From: Clostridiales bacterium
GTDB lineage: Bacteria; Bacillota; Clostridia; Christensenellales; Pumilibacteraceae
Direction of reading: 5' to 3'
DNA length: 59,239 nt
Assembly: GCA_022511445.1 (NCBI GenBank)
Contig: JAFLVE010000109.1
Span: 1 to 59,239 of the forward strand
Shown piece by piece: positions 16,416 through 26,297 of this stretch; within the stretch, counting starts at the first letter, position 1, and the number at the start of each line of letters is the position of its first letter. Position numbers and translations under genes: made by a program. The notes beneath the pieces were generated by a model. It did no database searches. It was not told the DNA's origin and saw nothing but the letters and a program-made list of their open reading frames with translations.

Positions 16416-18500
16416 ATGCAACCAAAAAAGAAAAATATATTAATAGTCGACGACTCGGAGCTTAACAGGCTGCTTCTTTCCGATATTCTGTTCGAGGATT
16501 ACAACATTATCGAGGCGGAAAACGGAATGCAAGCCATGGCTATTCTCCACGAGCATGGTGTGGATATTTCCATGATGCTTCTCGATATAGTTATGCCCGA
16601 GATGGACGGCTTCGAAGTTCTCGCCGCAATGAACAAAAACGGCTGGATTGAGACTATTCCCGTTATCATGATTTCCGCGGAGAGCGGCGGCGCCATTATA
16701 GACCACGCCTACGACCTCGGCGCAATCGACTACATAAACAGACCTTTCGACGAGCGTACCGTAAAGCACCGCGTTGCAAGCAACCTCATGATGTCGCTCA
16801 AGCAAAAGGAAATGCAGGAGCTTTTGTCCGATCAGATCTATCAGAAGGAAAAAGACAACAACCTCATGATAGAAATTCTGTCGCATATAGTAGAGTTCCG
16901 AAACGGCGAGAGCGGGCTGCACGTGCTTCACGTCCGCACCATTACCGAAAAGCTGTTAAAAGAGCTTGCTAAAAGGACGGATAAATATCCGCTTACTCCC
17001 GCAAGAATTAAGCTTATTGCGACCGCTTCCGCATTGCACGATATAGGCAAAATTTCCGTTCCGAGCGAGATACTCAACAAGCCGGGCAGATTCACTCCCG
17101 AGGAGTTCGAGATAATGAAGCGCCACACCGTAGAGGGCGGCGACATGCTTAAAACGATTCCGCTCGAGGGCGAAAACGATCTTATTCAAGTCAGCTACGC
17201 TATTTGCCGCTGGCACCACGAGCGTTACGACGGCAGGGGATATCCCGATAAGCTGGTAGGCGACGAGATACCTATCGAGGCGCAGGTAGTTTCGGTTGCG
17301 GACGTTTACGACGCTCTTACGAGTAAGCGTTGCTATAAGGATTCGCTGGCGCCTCAAAAAGCGCTGCAAATGATAGTAAACGGCGAGTGCGGCGCGTTTA
17401 ACCCCGAACTTCTCGATTGCTTGCTTTCTATCGGCAACGAGATTGAGGACGCGCTTAAAGTGGCGTCGTACGGCGAAACTACGCAGGCGGAAATTAACGA
17501 CACCATTCAGCAGCTGTTTTCCAATTCCGAAGGCTCCGACGTTACCCGCCGTATGGTTAAGCAGCTCGAGACCGAGCGGCTTAAGTTTAAGCATCTTGCC
17601 GACATGTCGCACGAGATAATGTTCGAGTGCGTATTCTCGCCCGAAATGGTTAAGCTGTCCGATTGGAGTGCGGAATCGCTCGACCTCCCGTCCACGATAG
17701 TCAATCCTCGCGAGAACAACGCTTGGTGCGCCGTATTCCCCAAAAAATACTTTGAGGACTTTGTGGAGGCGTTAAAAAATACCAACCCCACGCACGACAT
17801 AGTCACAAGGCAAATGGAGCTCGATACCGGCACTGGCAAAAAGTGGTACAAGGTTATCGGTAAAGCGCTGTGGATAGGCGAGGAAAATCCCGAGCTTGAC
17901 GGCGCTATATGCAAGATTATCGACGTCGACGAAGAAACTACAACCATGAAAAAGCTCGAGCGCCGTGCCGAGCGCGATCCTATGACCGGTCTTTACAATA
18001 AGGCGGCGGCGCGCAAGCATATAACAAAATTCCTTACGTCCGAGACAAAGACAAAGTATGCTCTTATGTTTGTGGACATCGACGACTTTAAACACGTTAA
18101 CGACAACTTCGGTCATGCGTTCGGCGACAAGGTTATACAAGAGGTCGCGTACAGAATACTGAATAACATTCGTAGCTCGGATATTGCGGCGCGAATGGGC
18201 GGCGACGAGTTCCTTATTTTCCTCGAATTTACGGACGAGTATGCAGACGAGATAGAGGCGCTTACCGAACGTATTTATCACGGAGTTTCGGGTCCTGTCG
18301 ACTCTTGCAACGTTTCTGTCAGTATGGGCGTTGCGTGTATCGACGGCACCCCGTTCGATTACGATTTACTTCTCAGCATGGCGGACGTCGCTATGTACTC
18401 CGTTAAAAAGAGTTCCAAACAATCATACGGTTTCTACGATGATAGCATGAAAGGGCTTTTAAAGTCGGCTACGTCGAAGGACAAAGGAGATAAAAAATGA
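16416..18500 (+). CDS. Response regulator REC-HD-GYP-PAS-GGDEF
   Basis: This 694-residue protein combines a phospho-receiver with both c-di-GMP turnover domains. REC covers residues ~5-120 (phospho-acceptor Asp57 in LLDIVMPEMDG). HD-GYP spans ~150-350 with HD at 208-209 and HHERYDGRGYP at 267-277, a full phosphodiesterase signature. A PAS-like region follows (~395-520), then GGDEF (~530-680) with an intact GGDEF at 595-599, expected to make c-di-GMP. The usual Lys of the REC 'KPF' motif is Arg (R109). No membrane segment is present. Its stop overlaps the ATG of the HPt gene, so the two are translationally coupled. The cognate histidine kinase is not in the window. Confidence 0.9.
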   Translation: MQPKKKNILIVDDSELNRLLLSDILFEDYNIIEAENGMQAMAILHEHGVDISMMLLDIVMPEMDGFEVLAAMNKNGWIETIPVIMISAESGGAIIDHAYDLGAIDYINRPFDERTVKHRVASNLMMSLKQKEMQELLSDQIYQKEKDNNLMIEILSHIVEFRNGESGLHVLHVRTITEKLLKELAKRTDKYPLTPARIKLIATASALHDIGKISVPSEILNKPGRFTPEEFEIMKRHTVEGGDMLKTIPLEGENDLIQVSYAICRWHHERYDGRGYPDKLVGDEIPIEAQVVSVADVYDALTSKRCYKDSLAPQKALQMIVNGECGAFNPELLDCLLSIGNEIEDALKVASYGETTQAEINDTIQQLFSNSEGSDVTRRMVKQLETERLKFKHLADMSHEIMFECVFSPEMVKLSDWSAESLDLPSTIVNPRENNAWCAVFPKKYFEDFVEALKNTNPTHDIVTRQMELDTGTGKKWYKVIGKALWIGEENPELDGAICKIIDVDEETTTMKKLERRAERDPMTGLYNKAAARKHITKFLTSETKTKYALMFVDIDDFKHVNDNFGHAFGDKVIQEVAYRILNNIRSSDIAARMGGDEFLIFLEFTDEYADEIEALTERIYHGVSGPVDSCNVSVSMGVACIDGTPFDYDLLLSMADVAMYSVKKSSKQSYGFYDDSMKGLLKSATSKDKGDKK

Positions 18501-18847
18501 CAGTAAAGGAATGTTACGACGAAATGGGCGGAAATTACGAGTCTGTTGTCGGCAGACTTCGTAGCGACGAAAGAATCGTCAGATTCTTATCCCGCGTTCC
18601 CACCGACCCGTGCGTCACAGAGCTCGAAACGTCGATGGCGTCGGGGGACGCGCCCACCGCGTTCCGCGCCTCGCACACGCTTAAAGGTATATGCCTTAAC
18701 TTATCGCTCGATAAGCTGTCCGTATCGGCTAACGCGCTTACCGACGAGCTGAGAGGAAAGGACGCCGTCTCGGATGAGGCGAAAAGGCTTTACGAGGAAG
18801 TAAAGGCCAACTTTGCAGTCGTTGCCGCAGCTATTTCCAAGCTTTAA
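18497..18847 (+). CDS. Histidine phosphotransfer (HPt) domain protein
   Basis: This 116-residue single-domain HPt protein has the phospho-accepting His at residue 60 in 'FRASHTLKGICLNL'. It should relay phosphate between a hybrid kinase and a receiver, most simply the REC domain of the gene it overlaps by four bases (ATGA). Length and helical content fit the four-helix-bundle HPt fold. It is followed 23 bp later by a small coiled-coil gene. Confidence 0.88.
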   Translation: MTVKECYDEMGGNYESVVGRLRSDERIVRFLSRVPTDPCVTELETSMASGDAPTAFRASHTLKGICLNLSLDKLSVSANALTDELRGKDAVSDEAKRLYEEVKANFAVVAAAISKL

Positions 18848-18870
18848 TTATACGATAAAAGGAGAAAACA

Positions 18871-19098
18871 ATGTCTAAGAAAAGAGACTTAAAAAAGGCG
18901 ATAGAGGAAGCCGAAGCGGAGATCGAGTCGCTCGAGAAAAAGCGCAACCGTTCCCAAAGCGCTATTCTTCAGGCGTTTTTGGAGCACAAATCGCCCGACA
19001 ATGCCGACGCGGAGTATTTCCGCGTATATTCGCAGCTTATCGATCTTGCGCGTTCCAACTTAAGGAAGCTTCGCGCCGAGCTCGAGGAATTGGGCTGA
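18871..19098 (+). CDS. Small coiled-coil protein after the HPt gene
   Basis: This 75-residue protein is highly charged and almost entirely helical, with heptad-like segments at ~5-30 ('KKAIEEAEAEIESLEKK') and at the C-terminus ('LRKLRAELEEL'). A good AAAGGAG Shine-Dalgarno precedes the ATG by 6 nt. It is third in a likely operon with the REC-HD-GYP-GGDEF and HPt genes. I recognise no family. A scaffold or partner role in that signalling unit is only a guess. Confidence 0.65.
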   Translation: MSKKRDLKKAIEEAEAEIESLEKKRNRSQSAILQAFLEHKSPDNADAEYFRVYSQLIDLARSNLRKLRAELEELG

Positions 19099-19236
19099 TT
19101 TACGCCTGTAAAAAAAACTTCTCGGCTTTCGGATAAGTAAACGGTAACGCGTGTAAAAACTCACGCGTGTTGTGTCGTAGCAATATCGGTAATCCGCCGC
19201 GGCTATACTTTGCCGCGTAAAAATACGGAAAAATAT

Positions 19237-19270
19237 TAAGAGCTTGCTTTGTCGGGCTCTTATCTTTTTT
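19237..19270 (+). terminator. Terminator upstream of uvrB
   Basis: TAAGAGC pairs with GCTCTTA across a 12-nt loop, followed by TCTTTTTT. Confidence 0.65.
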
Positions 19271-19317
19271 GTAAAAAACTCTGTTATATTAAATCGGTCG
19301 TTCGTCCCGTTAAATGA

Positions 19318-19347
19318 TTGACATTTTGGGTGAAAAAAGGGTATAAT
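19318..19347 (+). promoter_or_regulatory. Sigma-A promoter of uvrB-uvrA
   Basis: TTGACA (19318-19323), 18-bp spacer, TATAAT (19342-19347), about 33 bp upstream of the uvrB ATG. Confidence 0.75.
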
Positions 19348-19379
19348 ATACGGCAATAGTTTTAGGAAAAGAGAGACGA

Positions 19380-21356
19380 ATGAAGTTTAAAATTCACAGC
19401 GCATATAAGCCGACGGGAGATCAGCCGCAGGCGATAGACGAGATAGCGACGGGCATAGAGGACGGGCTTGCGGCGCAGGTATTAAAGGGCGTTACGGGCA
19501 GCGGCAAGACTTTTACTATGGCAAACGTAATCGAGCGTGTTCAACGCCCGACGCTTGTGCTTGCACACAACAAGACGCTTGCCGCGCAGCTGTGCAACGA
19601 GTTCCGCGAGTTCTTTCCCGAAAACCGCGTCGAGTTTTTCGTGTCGTATTACGATTACTATCAGCCGGAGGCGTATATTCCATCTACCGACACCTATATA
19701 GAAAAAGACCTTGCGATAAACGACGAAATAGATAAGCTCCGCCACAGCGCGACGTGCTCCCTTCACGAACGGCGGGATACGCTTGTGGTGGCATCCGTGT
19801 CGTGCATTTACGGCTTGGGCGCACCCGAGGAATATTACAGGCTTGCCGTGTCCGTTCGCCCCGGCGATAAGATTAGCCGTGACGCGCTTATATCTCGGCT
19901 TGTGGAAATAAACTACAAGCGCAACGATCTTGCGCCCGAACGCACCAACTTCAGAGTGCGCGGCGACACCGTAGATATTTTTCCCGCGAGTATGTCCGAG
20001 CACGGCATAAGAGTGGAGTTTTTCGGCAACGAAATAGACGGGCTGAGCGAATTCGATATAGTGTCGGGTAATATCGTATCGAGATTACAGCACGCGGCGA
20101 TTTTTCCCGCAAGCCACTATGCGGTGGAGCATGCGACGATGCTGAAGGCGATTGAGCAGATAGAAGCGGACTGCGAGGCGCAGGTCAAGTTTTTCACCGA
20201 CAACGGCAAGCTGATAGAAGCGCAGAGAATAGGCGAGCGCGTGCGCTACGATATAGAAATGATGAAGGAGATAGGCTACTGCTCGGGCATAGAAAACTAT
20301 TCGAGATACTTCGACGGACGACTGCCCGGTCAGCCGCCGTTCACTCTCCTCGACTATTTTCCGAGCGACTTTTTGATGTTTATCGACGAGAGCCATATGA
20401 CCATTCCGCAGCTTCGCGCAATGTACAACGGCGACAGGTCGCGCAAAAGCGCGCTCGTCGATTACGGCTTCAGGCTTCCCGCCGCTTTCGATAACCGTCC
20501 GCTCAAGTTTGACGAGTTCCGTGCACGCGTAGGACAAGTGGTGTACGTTTCCGCTACGCCCGGTCCGTACGAGCTGGGGCTCACCGGCGGAAAGGTGACG
20601 AGGCAGGTTATTCGTCCGACGGGGCTTGTCGACCCGCCCGTTACCGTAAAGCCTACCAAAGGTCAAATAGACGATTTGCTCACAGAGATTAAGGACACGG
20701 TGGCAAACGGTGGGCGCGTGCTCGTTACCACGCTTACAAAGCGTATGAGCGAAAACCTTGCCGACTACCTCGCGGAGCAGGGCGTAAAGGTAAAATACCT
20801 GCACAGCGATATAGACACCATGGAGCGCGTGAGTATTATCAATGCGCTTCGCCGCGGCGATTTTGACGTCATCGTCGGGATAAACCTTTTGCGCGAAGGA
20901 CTCGATATTCCCGAGGTCAAGCTGGTAGCTATCCTCGACGCCGACAAGGAAGGTTTTTTGCGCTCGGACACTTCGCTTATTCAGACGATAGGCCGCGCCG
21001 CCCGAAACAGCGAGAGCAGGGTAATTATGTATGCGGACTCAATTACGGGCTCTATGAAGCGCGCCATAGACGAAACGGAGGATCGCCGCTCCGTTCAGCT
21101 CGAATACAACAGGCAAAATAACATAACGCCGACGACGATTATTAAACCCATTAAAAACACCATAGAGATAACCAAAAAGGACTCTAAGGTAGAGCTTAAG
21201 GATATAAATAAGGAGCTTGATCGGCTGCGCGCGCTTATGAACGCGGCAAGTAAGGAGCTTGACTTTGAAACGGCGATATCGTACCGAGACAAGATAGCCG
21301 AGCTTAAGGAGCTTATGCGAGATATGTCCAAGTCTGCGCCCAAAGGCAAAAAGTAG
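19380..21356 (+). CDS. uvrB: Excinuclease ABC subunit B
   Basis: This 658-residue UvrB is the damage-verifying helicase-like subunit of nucleotide excision repair. Visible are Walker A GVTGSGKT (residues 38-45), the aromatic beta-hairpin region '[21 protein letters not shown]' that inserts behind the lesion, helicase motifs 'DESHMT', 'VSATPG' and 'QTIGRAARN', and a C-terminal UVR coiled coil ('[24 protein letters not shown]') that recruits UvrC. Length is typical. uvrA follows after 18 bp. uvrC is not in the window. Confidence 0.97.
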   Translation: MKFKIHSAYKPTGDQPQAIDEIATGIEDGLAAQVLKGVTGSGKTFTMANVIERVQRPTLVLAHNKTLAAQLCNEFREFFPENRVEFFVSYYDYYQPEAYIPSTDTYIEKDLAINDEIDKLRHSATCSLHERRDTLVVASVSCIYGLGAPEEYYRLAVSVRPGDKISRDALISRLVEINYKRNDLAPERTNFRVRGDTVDIFPASMSEHGIRVEFFGNEIDGLSEFDIVSGNIVSRLQHAAIFPASHYAVEHATMLKAIEQIEADCEAQVKFFTDNGKLIEAQRIGERVRYDIEMMKEIGYCSGIENYSRYFDGRLPGQPPFTLLDYFPSDFLMFIDESHMTIPQLRAMYNGDRSRKSALVDYGFRLPAAFDNRPLKFDEFRARVGQVVYVSATPGPYELGLTGGKVTRQVIRPTGLVDPPVTVKPTKGQIDDLLTEIKDTVANGGRVLVTTLTKRMSENLADYLAEQGVKVKYLHSDIDTMERVSIINALRRGDFDVIVGINLLREGLDIPEVKLVAILDADKEGFLRSDTSLIQTIGRAARNSESRVIMYADSITGSMKRAIDETEDRRSVQLEYNRQNNITPTTIIKPIKNTIEITKKDSKVELKDINKELDRLRALMNAASKELDFETAISYRDKIAELKELMRDMSKSAPKGKK

Positions 21357-21374
21357 ACCGAAGAGGAAGGAAAT

Positions 21375-24179
21375 ATGAAGGATAACAAAAACGAAATTAT
21401 AATAAAAGGCGCGCGGGAAAACAACCTTAAAAACGTAAACCTCACCGTGCCCAAAAACAAACTCGTCGTGTTTACCGGACTTTCGGGAAGCGGCAAAACG
21501 TCGCTTGCCTTCGATACGATTTTTGCGGAAGGTCAGCGCAGATATGTGGAGTCGCTCTCTTCGTACGCGCGCCAATTCCTCGGGCAGATGGACAAGCCTG
21601 ACGTGGACAGCATAGACGGTCTTTCGCCCGCAATCTCCATAGACCAAAAAACGACGGGGCGCAACCCGCGCTCGACGGTGGGCACAGTAACCGAGATTTA
21701 CGACTATATGAGGCTGTTGTTTGCGCGCGTGGGCGACGTGTACTGCTACAACTGCGGCGCGGAGATACACCAACAAACGGTAGACCAAATAGTTGATAAA
21801 ATATGCGAGCTTCCCGAGGGCAGCCGCGTAATGATAATTTCGCCCGTAATCCGCGGCAAAAAGGGGGAATACGTCAAGCTGTTCGAGGATTTTAAAAAGG
21901 CGGGCTATTCGCGTATGCGGGTGGACGGAGCGCTTTACACCCTCGACGAGGAGATTAAGCTCGACAAAAACTCCAAGCACGATATATCGGTCGTTGTGGA
22001 TAGGCTCGTTATAGAAAAGGGGATTCAGCAACGCCTTACCGACTCCGTCGAGACCGCAATAAAGCTGTCGGACGGGCTTGTTATAGCGTTCTACGACGAC
22101 AAAGAGATACTGTTCAATACCAAATACACGTGCGGCAACTGCGGACTTTCGCTGTCCGAGGTGGAGCCGAGGCTGTTTTCGTTTAACAGCCCGTGGGGCG
22201 CGTGTCCGACGTGCTCCGGTCTCGGGTTTTTGACGAAGGTCGATCCCGACCTTCTGTTTTTCGAAAACAGCTCCGTTCGAGATCTCCTCGACAGCGGACA
22301 GCTCGACAACACGCCGCACTTCGAGCATTGCATGAACGCGCTTGCTTCTAAGTACAAATTTTCGCTGTCCACGCCCTTTAAGAAATTGAAAAAAGAGGTG
22401 CAGGATATAATTCTGTACGCCAAGGACGAGCCGCTTGTCGTCGAGTATACCACCGGTCACTATCACAGGAGCGAACGCGTTTCCTACGAGGGCATGATTC
22501 CTTTCCTCGAGCGCAGATTGCAGGAAACGACGAGCGACGGCGTGCGGTGGCGCATAAGCCGCTTTACAAACTCTCAGCCGTGCCCCGACTGCGGCGGGAA
22601 GCGTTTAAGAAAGGAAGCGCTTGCCGTAAGGCTTAACGGCAAGAATATCGACGAATTGTGTTCGCTCCCGATAAGGCATTTGCGCTCCTTTTTCGACGAA
22701 CTGAATTTATCGGAGAGTAAGGCGATTATCGCAGAGCGCGTGCTTAAAGAGATTCGCGCGAGGCTTGATTTCCTTATAGACGTCGGACTCGATTATTTGA
22801 CTCTTTCCCGCAGCGCGCAGACCCTTTCGGGCGGCGAGGCGCAAAGGATTAGGCTTGCCACGCAGATAGGCTCCGGACTTTCGGGCGTTCTTTATATTCT
22901 CGACGAGCCGAGTATTGGGCTTCATCAATGCGACAACCAAAAGCTTATCGACACGCTAAAGCACTTAAGAGATCTCGACAACACGCTTATCGTAGTCGAA
23001 CACGACGAGGACACAATGCGCTCCGCCGATTACATTGTGGATATAGGTCCGGGCGCGGGCGTTCACGGCGGCGAGGTCGTCGCCGCAGGTACGGTAGACG
23101 AGATTATAAAGTCCGGCTCGATTACCGGTAAATTCCTCTCCGGCGAGCGCAAAATCCGCGTTCCCGAAAAGAGACGGCTGTTCGACGAAAGCATAACGAT
23201 TCGCGGCGCGGCGGAAAACAATCTTCAAAACATTACGGTAAAAATTCCGCTCGGCGTGTTTACCGCGGTGACCGGCGTTTCCGGCAGCGGTAAGTCCTCG
23301 CTTATAAACCAAACGCTTTATCCCGCCGCCGCCAATATGTTCAATTCGGTTAAACAGCGCGTGGGGAAGTGCGACGGAATAGACGGACTCAACAAGATAG
23401 ACAAAGTTATAAACATCGACCAAAGCCCGATAGGGCGGACGCCGCGCTCCAATCCCGCGACGTACACGGGCACAATGGCGACCATAAGAGATTTGTTTGC
23501 GGAGACTCCCGCGGCGCAGGAACGCGGCTACAACTCGGGCAGGTTCTCGTTTAACGTTCGAGGCGGCAGGTGCGAGAGCTGTGAGGGCGACGGAATTATC
23601 CGTATCGAAATGAACTTCCTGCCCGACGTGTACGTGCCTTGCGACGTGTGCCACGGAAAGCGGTTTAATAGGGAAACGCTTCAGGTAAAGTATCGCGACA
23701 AGTCGATTGCGGACGTTCTCGATATGACGATAGAAGAGGCGTACGAATTCTTTAAAAACATTCCCACGCTTAAGCGTAAGTTGGGCACGCTCCTCGACGT
23801 AGGACTCGGATATATAAAGCTCGGTCAGCCCGCTACGACCCTTTCGGGCGGCGAAGCGCAGCGTGTAAAACTGGCGACCGAATTAAGCAAGGTATCCACA
23901 AGCAACACTCTATACGTACTCGACGAGCCCACGACGGGACTTCATTCCGCCGACGTGGAGCGCCTTATAGACATTCTCGACCGCCTCGTCGAAAACGGAA
24001 ACACGGTAGTCGTTATAGAGCACAACCTCGACGTTATTAAGTGCGCGGACTATATAATCGACCTCGGACCGAGCGGCGGCGACGCGGGCGGACAGGTTGT
24101 CGCGTGCGGTACGCCCGAGCGCGTAGCCCAAAACCCCGAAAGCAGAACAGGCGAATATCTGAAAAAGGTGTTGGGATGA
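21375..24179 (+). CDS. uvrA: Excinuclease ABC subunit A
   Basis: This 934-residue canonical UvrA is the dimeric damage sensor that loads UvrB. It has two ABC ATPase modules (Walker [10 protein letters not shown] near residue 35 and GVSGSGKSS near 631; LSGGEAQR signatures in each). It also has the UvrB-binding domain between ~120 and 245, an insertion domain, and the Cys zinc modules 'CPTCSGLG', 'CPDCGGKR' and 'CESCEGDG...CDVCHGKR'. The Shine-Dalgarno AGGAAGGA precedes the ATG. Its last bases overlap the start of the leucine-rich-repeat gene. A second, shorter UvrA-like protein is encoded at 49166-51694. Confidence 0.97.
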   Translation: MKDNKNEIIIKGARENNLKNVNLTVPKNKLVVFTGLSGSGKTSLAFDTIFAEGQRRYVESLSSYARQFLGQMDKPDVDSIDGLSPAISIDQKTTGRNPRSTVGTVTEIYDYMRLLFARVGDVYCYNCGAEIHQQTVDQIVDKICELPEGSRVMIISPVIRGKKGEYVKLFEDFKKAGYSRMRVDGALYTLDEEIKLDKNSKHDISVVVDRLVIEKGIQQRLTDSVETAIKLSDGLVIAFYDDKEILFNTKYTCGNCGLSLSEVEPRLFSFNSPWGACPTCSGLGFLTKVDPDLLFFENSSVRDLLDSGQLDNTPHFEHCMNALASKYKFSLSTPFKKLKKEVQDIILYAKDEPLVVEYTTGHYHRSERVSYEGMIPFLERRLQETTSDGVRWRISRFTNSQPCPDCGGKRLRKEALAVRLNGKNIDELCSLPIRHLRSFFDELNLSESKAIIAERVLKEIRARLDFLIDVGLDYLTLSRSAQTLSGGEAQRIRLATQIGSGLSGVLYILDEPSIGLHQCDNQKLIDTLKHLRDLDNTLIVVEHDEDTMRSADYIVDIGPGAGVHGGEVVAAGTVDEIIKSGSITGKFLSGERKIRVPEKRRLFDESITIRGAAENNLQNITVKIPLGVFTAVTGVSGSGKSSLINQTLYPAAANMFNSVKQRVGKCDGIDGLNKIDKVINIDQSPIGRTPRSNPATYTGTMATIRDLFAETPAAQERGYNSGRFSFNVRGGRCESCEGDGIIRIEMNFLPDVYVPCDVCHGKRFNRETLQVKYRDKSIADVLDMTIEEAYEFFKNIPTLKRKLGTLLDVGLGYIKLGQPATTLSGGEAQRVKLATELSKVSTSNTLYVLDEPTTGLHSADVERLIDILDRLVENGNTVVVIEHNLDVIKCADYIIDLGPSGGDAGGQVVACGTPERVAQNPESRTGEYLKKVLG

Positions 24180-25549
24180 ATAAAGACGAAGCTTTTAATA
24201 TAGAAGGCGACACTCTCGTCAAATACTCGGGAGAAGCCGAAAATATCGTTATTCCGAGCGGCGTAAAAAAGATAGGCGCGGAGGCGTTTGCTCAAAATAA
24301 AATCTTAATTACTCTCGACCTTAACGAGGTGGAAGAGATCGATTTCCGCGCTTTTTACTGCTGTTTTAATCTTGAAAAGGTTGTTGCAAGGTCTGTCGTT
24401 TGCGTAGGCGACGACGCGTTTAGAGCGTGCCATATGCTGCGTAAAATCGAATTCGGAAAACTCGAGCGCGTTGGCGACGATTCCTTTTTCGGCTGCATGT
24501 ATCTCACCGAGATAACGGGCACGCAAAACCTTGTCGATATCGGGGAGAATGGGTTTAACGGAACAAAGTTTACGCACATCGACATATCGCCGGACGCCGT
24601 ACGTATCGGCGGCGGCGCGTTCAGCTGTTCGGATATTATAAGCTTTACCGTGCCGAGCGGCATAAAAACGCTTGAAGCGTGCGTTTTTTCGGGGTGCGAA
24701 AAGCTTAAAAGAGTTACTCTTCCCGACGGGCTTGAGCGCATAGAGAACGGCGCGTTTTTCGGTTGCCATATGATTAGGTACATAGAGCTTCCGTCGGCAC
24801 TTACGCATATCGGGCGCGATGCGTTTGAAAGGTGCCGCATAGCCGATATTTGCAACAACTCCGAGATGGAGATTAAGGCGGGGAGCGGAAAATACCAAAA
24901 CGTCGCTTTAAACGCCGTGCACGTCTATTCGCCGCGCGAGGGAAAGCCGACGCGCGAGATAATAGACGACTACGTTTTTTGCGTGGACGAGAGAGACGGT
25001 ACGCCGTATCTTCTCGAGTATCTCGGAAGCGAAAAGGATCTTGTATTGCCTAAGGATTTTCACGGTAAAAGCTACCGTATATACAGGTTTGCGTTTTGCG
25101 AGTCCGATATAACCTCCGTCGACTTCGGGTCGGGAGTCGAAGCGATAGAAAACCTTGCGTTTTATAATTGCGAAAACTTAAAATCGGTAAAGCTCGACGG
25201 GGTTAAGGTCATAGACAGACTTGCGTTTAAGCTTTGTAAGTCCATTACGAGCGTCAGTCTCGACAGTATCGAGATTATAGGCGTAGGAGCTTTTCTCGGC
25301 ACGGGCATGCAATATCTCGTGGTGGGAAGGTCGGTGCGCGAAATTCGTCGCTGTTCGTTCGATTATTGCATGAAGTTTAAAACCGTTTACTATTTGGGTA
25401 CTCCCGACGAGTTCAAAAACGTTAAAATATCAGGCGGCGAGGGTCCGTTCATAACTCGGCTGACTAAATACTACTCGGAAAGTGAACCGACCGATACCGA
25501 GCACGTCTACTGGCACTACGACGGCGACAAAATAGTGCTTTGGGATTAG
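24176..25549 (+). CDS. BspA-type leucine-rich-repeat protein coupled to uvrA
   Basis: This 457-residue protein is built of LRR_5 (BspA/Treponema type) repeats of about 23 residues ('IVIPSGVKKIGAEAFAQN', 'TLPDGLERIENGAFFGC', 'FGSGVEAIENLAFYNC'). It falls into two blocks, ~15-250 and ~300-430, with a non-repetitive linker. There is no signal peptide, anchor or membrane helix, so unlike most BspA-like proteins it looks cytoplasmic. The start ATG at 24176 overlaps the uvrA stop (ATGA). A longer in-frame extension inside uvrA is rejected because of that coupling. LRR_5 proteins usually bind other proteins; any link to DNA repair is suggested only by the overlap. Confidence 0.8.
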   Translation: MNKDEAFNIEGDTLVKYSGEAENIVIPSGVKKIGAEAFAQNKILITLDLNEVEEIDFRAFYCCFNLEKVVARSVVCVGDDAFRACHMLRKIEFGKLERVGDDSFFGCMYLTEITGTQNLVDIGENGFNGTKFTHIDISPDAVRIGGGAFSCSDIISFTVPSGIKTLEACVFSGCEKLKRVTLPDGLERIENGAFFGCHMIRYIELPSALTHIGRDAFERCRIADICNNSEMEIKAGSGKYQNVALNAVHVYSPREGKPTREIIDDYVFCVDERDGTPYLLEYLGSEKDLVLPKDFHGKSYRIYRFAFCESDITSVDFGSGVEAIENLAFYNCENLKSVKLDGVKVIDRLAFKLCKSITSVSLDSIEIIGVGAFLGTGMQYLVVGRSVREIRRCSFDYCMKFKTVYYLGTPDEFKNVKISGGEGPFITRLTKYYSESEPTDTEHVYWHYDGDKIVLWD

Positions 25550-25578
25550 AACGATAATATTTTTTTAAGATAAAAGCA

Positions 25579-25609
25579 ATACTACAAACATCATGTTTGT
25601 GGTATTTTT
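25579..25609 (+). terminator. Terminator-like hairpin spanning the yetF-type start codon
   Basis: ATACTACAAACA (25579-25590) pairs with TGTTTGTGGTAT (25594-25605) over a 3-nt loop, 12 bp with one G-U, then four T. The ATG of the next gene begins at 25593, inside the loop and descending arm. Confidence 0.7.
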
Positions 25610-26297
25610 AAAATCGATAATTATTTTCGTGGTGGTGTTCTTTGTTATCCGCCTTATGGGAAAGAGGCAAATAGGCGAAATGCAGCCCTTCGAGCTTGTT
25701 ATTACGCTTATTATCGCCGAGGTCGGCTGTATTCCGATGAACGACCCGTATATCCCGCTGTACTACGGGATAGTGCCTATCGTTACGCTGGGTATGCTTC
25801 ATATCGTGCTGTCCTTTGTGTCGAGAAAATCGGTTAGGGTGCGTAAAATGCTAAGCGGCAACAGCATAATCGTCATCAATCCCGACGGAATAGTGTACGA
25901 CGCGCTCTGCAAGATGAATATGAATATCGACGACTTGAGAGAGGCAATCCGCACCGCGGGCTACGTCGATTTTACCGAAATCGCCTACGCCATTTTCGAG
26001 ACGAACGGCAAGCTCTGCGTCGTGGAAAAACAGACTTCTCCGCAAAGCGAGAGCTCGGGCGAGAGTAAGCCCCTTCTTCCGATAGAGCTTGTCGTCGACG
26101 GGAAAATTAAAGAGGACAACCTTTTGCTGTCCGGCACGGACAGAGCGGATATAGAAAAGGTTTTGCGCGATAAAAAGCTTAAACTTAAGGACCTGCTTTA
26201 TGCCGATATAAGGCAGGACGGCAACGCCTTTTTTGCGCCTAAGTACGATAAAGCGTTTTGCACGAAGCTTGCCATATCGGGCGGAGGTAATTGGTAA
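25593..26297 (+). CDS. DUF421 (YetF-type) membrane protein
   Basis: This 234-residue protein has three N-terminal membrane helices and the family signature 'RLMGKRQIGEMQPFELVITLIIAEVGCIPM'. A cytoplasmic DUF421 domain follows ('GNSIIVINPDGIVYDALCKMNMNIDDLREAIRTAGY'), and a C-terminal part of about 100 residues. The family includes Bacillus YetF and sporulation-linked paralogues; its biochemical role is unknown to me. The start fits family proteins but lies within a strong hairpin and lacks an obvious Shine-Dalgarno. The DUF4363 gene begins immediately after the stop, a pairing I know from other Clostridia. Confidence 0.85.
   Translation: MFVVFLKSIIIFVVVFFVIRLMGKRQIGEMQPFELVITLIIAEVGCIPMNDPYIPLYYGIVPIVTLGMLHIVLSFVSRKSVRVRKMLSGNSIIVINPDGIVYDALCKMNMNIDDLREAIRTAGYVDFTEIAYAIFETNGKLCVVEKQTSPQSESSGESKPLLPIELVVDGKIKEDNLLLSGTDRADIEKVLRDKKLKLKDLLYADIRQDGNAFFAPKYDKAFCTKLAISGGGNW

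Larger units (their letters stand above)
19099..19379 (+). other. Intergenic region with stacked inverted repeats before uvrB
   Basis: This 281-bp gap contains ACGCGTG/CACGCGT (19147-19168), a CCGCGGC/GCCGCG pair around 19197-19216, a terminator (19237-19270) and the uvrB promoter. I see no coding frame. I looked for a LexA-type box (GAAC-N4-GTTC) ahead of uvrB and did not find one. Confidence 0.5.

Noticed and set aside
19273-19379. SOS (LexA) box upstream of uvrB
   Set aside because: No GAAC-N4-GTTC-type palindrome was found near the promoter.
24041-24175. Arg-rich 45-residue extension of the LRR protein inside uvrA
   Set aside because: It is out-of-frame uvrA sequence; the ATG at 24176 has the typical ATGA overlap.
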